The notes beneath the pieces were generated by a model. It made no database searches, was not told the DNA's origin, and worked only from the letters and a program-made list of their open reading frames with translations. Of a stretch of DNA of 7,909 bases, positions 5,693-7,909 are shown one piece after another; position 1 is the first letter of the stretch, and each line of letters begins with the position of its first letter. The DNA is from an uncultured Micrococcales bacterium. GTDB taxonomy: Bacteria > Actinomycetota > Actinomycetes > S36-B12 > UBA10799. The stretch is taken from NCBI GenBank assembly GCA_937952095.1, contig CALFYG010000276.1, positions 1 to 7,909 on the forward strand. Direction: 5' to 3'. A program made the translations under genes and the position numbers.

Positions 5693-6766
5693 ATGCCTGC
5701 TCCCTCTGACCCGCTGCATCTCGACCACGGCCCGACGTGGCGGAACTCCATCGCGCTGGCGCCGTTGACCAATCGCCAGAGCCACGACGATGGCGCGCTG
5801 TCCGACGACGAGATCGCCTGGCTCACGGCCCGCGCCGTCGGTGGGTTCGGGCTGGTGATGACGGCGGCGGCGTTCGTTGCTCCCGCAGGTCATGTATGGG
5901 AGGGGCAACTGGGTGTCGCCAACGATGACCACCTGCCCGGGCTGCGGCGGCTTGCGCGGAACCTGCGCGCGGCAGGTGCCTGCAGTTCCGTCCAACTGCA
6001 CCACGGAGGGCGCAGGGCCGAGCGGGCCATCACCGGGATGGCGGCGCAATGCCCGTGGGACGACCCTGCTCACGATGCGGTGGCGATGACCCTCGATGAC
6101 ATCCAGTTGACGATCGCCGACTTCGTGGCTGCTGCCGTGCGTGCGGAAGAAGCTGGCTTCGACGGCGTCGAACTGCACGGTGCGCACGGTTACCTGCTCG
6201 GGCAGTTCATGGACTCCACGCGCAACCACCGAACCGATGCCTACGGGGGTTCCCTCGACAACCGCTTCCGCATGGTCCAAGAGGTGATGGAAGGTGTTCG
6301 GGCCGCGACCGGCGACGGCTTCCAGCTCGGGCTGCGGCTGTCTCCCGAGGGTTTCGGCATTCCGCTGGTGGATGGCCGCGAGTACGCACGCCGCGCCCTC
6401 GATTCAGGACTGCTGGACTACCTCGAACTCTCCTTGTGGGACGTCTTCATGTCTCCGCGTAAGGGAGGCGACGGTCTGCTCATCGACCACTTCGTCGATC
6501 TGCCGAGGGGCTCGACCAAGCTGGGCGTCGCGGGCAAGGTGCTGTCGACCAAGGACGCGCAGTGGTGCATGGACTCCGGTGCGGACTTCGTGTCGGTGGG
6601 CAGGGGTGCGATCGTTCACCACGATTTCGCAGCGCAGGCCGTCGCAGGTGAGGGCTTTGTCGCGCGGCCGCTGCCGGTGTCTGTCGAGGTCCTGCGGCAG
6701 GAAAGCGTGGGTCCGGCCTTCATCGACTACTTGATGGAGACGTTCCCGGACGTGGTCGAGGTCTAG
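5693..6766 (+). CDS. Old yellow enzyme family NADH:flavin oxidoreductase (FMN-dependent)
   Basis: A 357-residue single-domain TIM-barrel flavoprotein, normal length for short OYE-family members with no C-terminal FeS/FAD domain. Visible motifs are APLTNRQ near the N-terminus (23-29, the FMN-binding strand), QLHHGGR (101-107), and ELHGAHGYLLGQF (160-172), where H162 and H165 take the places of the substrate-anchoring His/His(Asn) pair. Then come STRNHRTDAYGGSLDNR (175-191) and the FMN phosphate region GVAGKV...GADFVSVGRG (278-305). Such enzymes reduce activated C=C bonds with NAD(P)H; the physiological substrate is unknown. The start at ATG 5693 is chosen because a -10 box lies 7 nt upstream, and extending the frame upstream would run into lysA. 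It diverges from lysA, and its stop codon overlaps that of the convergent carboxypeptidase gene. Confidence 0.9.
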   Translation: MPAPSDPLHLDHGPTWRNSIALAPLTNRQSHDDGALSDDEIAWLTARAVGGFGLVMTAAAFVAPAGHVWEGQLGVANDDHLPGLRRLARNLRAAGACSSVQLHHGGRRAERAITGMAAQCPWDDPAHDAVAMTLDDIQLTIADFVAAAVRAEEAGFDGVELHGAHGYLLGQFMDSTRNHRTDAYGGSLDNRFRMVQEVMEGVRAATGDGFQLGLRLSPEGFGIPLVDGREYARRALDSGLLDYLELSLWDVFMSPRKGGDGLLIDHFVDLPRGSTKLGVAGKVLSTKDAQWCMDSGADFVSVGRGAIVHHDFAAQAVAGEGFVARPLPVSVEVLRQESVGPAFIDYLMETFPDVVEV

Positions 6767-7909
6767 TAGGCCTCGTACAGACTCGTCGCGATCTTGCCGA
6801 GGTCCTCATTGGCCGCGAAGACGCCTTCGATGTCGTCGAACATCGCCTGGTTGACGATGATCGCGATGGCCAACTTGCGCCCGGACTGCGCCTCGATGTA
6901 CCCGCCGAGAGCCTTGGTCTCCACCCGCAGCCGCTGGTTCATCAGGTCGCCGGCGCCGAGGGTCCCGGTCTTGGCGAAGACCTTGCCCGCCGCGGGGCTG
7001 TCCTTCTGCACCTCAGCCACGGACCCATCCACACCCATGATCGGCATCGCCTCCTGCCACTGCTGCGCGTCCGGGCGGGCGTTGAAGACCTGCATCAGTT
7101 GCGTGACCGACGCCGGCGTGACGAAGTTCCCAGGCAGACCAGAGCCGTCGACCAGTGACGCCTGCTTCGGGTCCACCCCAGCCTCACTGAGTACCTTGGC
7201 CATCTCAGGGAATCCGGCGTCGCAGTCCCGGCTGCCGACCGAAGCCGCGATCAGGCAGACCTGCGTCTGCGCGCCCCGGTTGTAACTGACCTTGAGGATG
7301 TAGGTGGCGTTCTCCTCCAGCGGCAGACCTTCGAGCGCCGCCGCCTCGGGGAGCGAAGCGACCTTTTTGCGCGACGGGGGACGGGGGTTCGCTGCCGTTG
7401 CGTCGGCGGTCACTGTCACCCCGGCACGCTCGAGGGCCTCGATGAACGCGGTGCGAGCGAACCGCGGCGGGTCGTCGAAGTGTTCCACCTTGAGTTGGGG
7501 TTCCGCGTCGGCGGCGATGGTTCCGCGCAGCACGATGACGCCGTACTCCGGGCTGGTGATGTCGATCGCGGCGTCCTCACCGGCCGCCACCGTCTCGACC
7601 CGATTCACCACCCGCCACGGGGCGACCTCAGGCCGCATCTCGATGCTGGGTGCCTCGCCGACCGCGCCTGGGGTTGCCACGACGTCGATCAGGTTGTTGT
7701 TGATGATGATGGGCGATACCGGCCCGTCGTTCTCGCCGAGGTCGCGAGTGATCCACAGGCGGTCGTCGATGATCACATCGCCGTCGATGCTGTCGATGCC
7801 TGAGCCCTTGATCTGGGTGGCGAGGTCGTCGAGTCCGGCCAAGGGGTCGTTGTCGGCGATCGTCGCGCCAGGAAGCAGGTTGGCGTCGTTGTGGTCCATA
7901 TCGGTGAAC
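6763..7909 (-). CDS. D-alanyl-D-alanine carboxypeptidase/endopeptidase, peptidase family S13 (PBP4-like), 5' part missing
   Basis: The frame stays open to the right edge, so the N-terminus, including any signal peptide and the SxxK nucleophile motif, lies outside the window. The visible ~380 residues, numbered from the internal ATG at 7899, include GDVIIDDRL (40-48) and PIIINNNLIDVVATPG (63-78), typical of the inserted domains of S13 enzymes. They also include the second active-site motif SYN (205-207), DGSGLPGN (251-258) and KTGTL (310-314), the third motif. S13 enzymes remove the terminal D-Ala from peptidoglycan stem peptides and can cleave cross-links outside the membrane. SYNRGA differs from the SDN typical of E. 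coli DacB but keeps S-x-N. The TAG stop (6763-6765) overlaps the stop of the convergent oxidoreductase gene, leaving no room for a terminator. Confidence 0.88.
   Translation of the reverse strand, partial: FTDMDHNDANLLPGATIADNDPLAGLDDLATQIKGSGIDSIDGDVIIDDRLWITRDLGENDGPVSPIIINNNLIDVVATPGAVGEAPSIEMRPEVAPWRVVNRVETVAAGEDAAIDITSPEYGVIVLRGTIAADAEPQLKVEHFDDPPRFARTAFIEALERAGVTVTADATAANPRPPSRKKVASLPEAAALEGLPLEENATYILKVSYNRGAQTQVCLIAASVGSRDCDAGFPEMAKVLSEAGVDPKQASLVDGSGLPGNFVTPASVTQLMQVFNARPDAQQWQEAMPIMGVDGSVAEVQKDSPAAGKVFAKTGTLGAGDLMNQRLRVETKALGGYIEAQSGRKLAIAIIVNQAMFDDIEGVFAANEDLGKIATSLYEAY

Noticed and set aside
5665..5826. N-terminal extension of LysA by 54 codons
   Set aside because: It would overlap the coding region of the divergent oxidoreductase; the extension has no LysA-like sequence, and the promoter layout supports ATG 5664.

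Overview
The window looks like a piece of a high-GC Gram-positive (actinobacterial) chromosome. Codons end mostly in G or C, GTG starts are frequent, lysA and the flavin reductase appear to be transcribed without 5' leaders from TANNNT -10 boxes, and there is an S13-type penicillin-binding protein gene. The lineage cannot be named from sequence alone. The first ~150 bases do not fit. On the minus strand they encode a fragment of an outer-membrane beta-barrel protein (Omp85/BamA-like), with AT-richer codons (ATA, ATT, TTT, TAT, AAT). This stretch ends abruptly where the next gene begins, so a recombination junction or an assembly chimera is likely there.

Left part (about 138-3921, plus strand): a DUF2075 protein fusing a PD-(D/E)XK nuclease-like domain to an SF1-type helicase overlaps by 11 bp a MazG-superfamily dCTP-pyrophosphatase-like gene. 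After a short gap with a weak terminator-like hairpin and a candidate promoter comes a 499-residue protein made almost entirely of helical repeats with a 40-residue period. The nuclease-helicase plus nucleotide-hydrolase pair looks like an accessory, possibly defensive, cassette. That role is inference.

Middle (3922-4413): at first sight an empty ~490-bp gap. On the minus strand it holds two 52-codon open frames with coding-like composition. The upstream one is preceded by a Shine-Dalgarno-like site, a -10 box and an inverted repeat overlapping that -10 box.

Right part (4414-7909): housekeeping-type genes. lysA (meso-diaminopimelate decarboxylase, minus strand) and an old-yellow-enzyme-family flavin oxidoreductase (plus strand) diverge from a 28-bp gap holding two back-to-back -10 boxes, each exactly 7 nt from its ATG. 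The oxidoreductase then meets, tail to tail, an S13 D-alanyl-D-alanine carboxypeptidase gene that runs off the right edge; their stop codons share the tetranucleotide CTAG. LysA supplies lysine from the same diaminopimelate pool used in peptidoglycan, and the carboxypeptidase trims peptidoglycan, but nothing shows that they are co-regulated.
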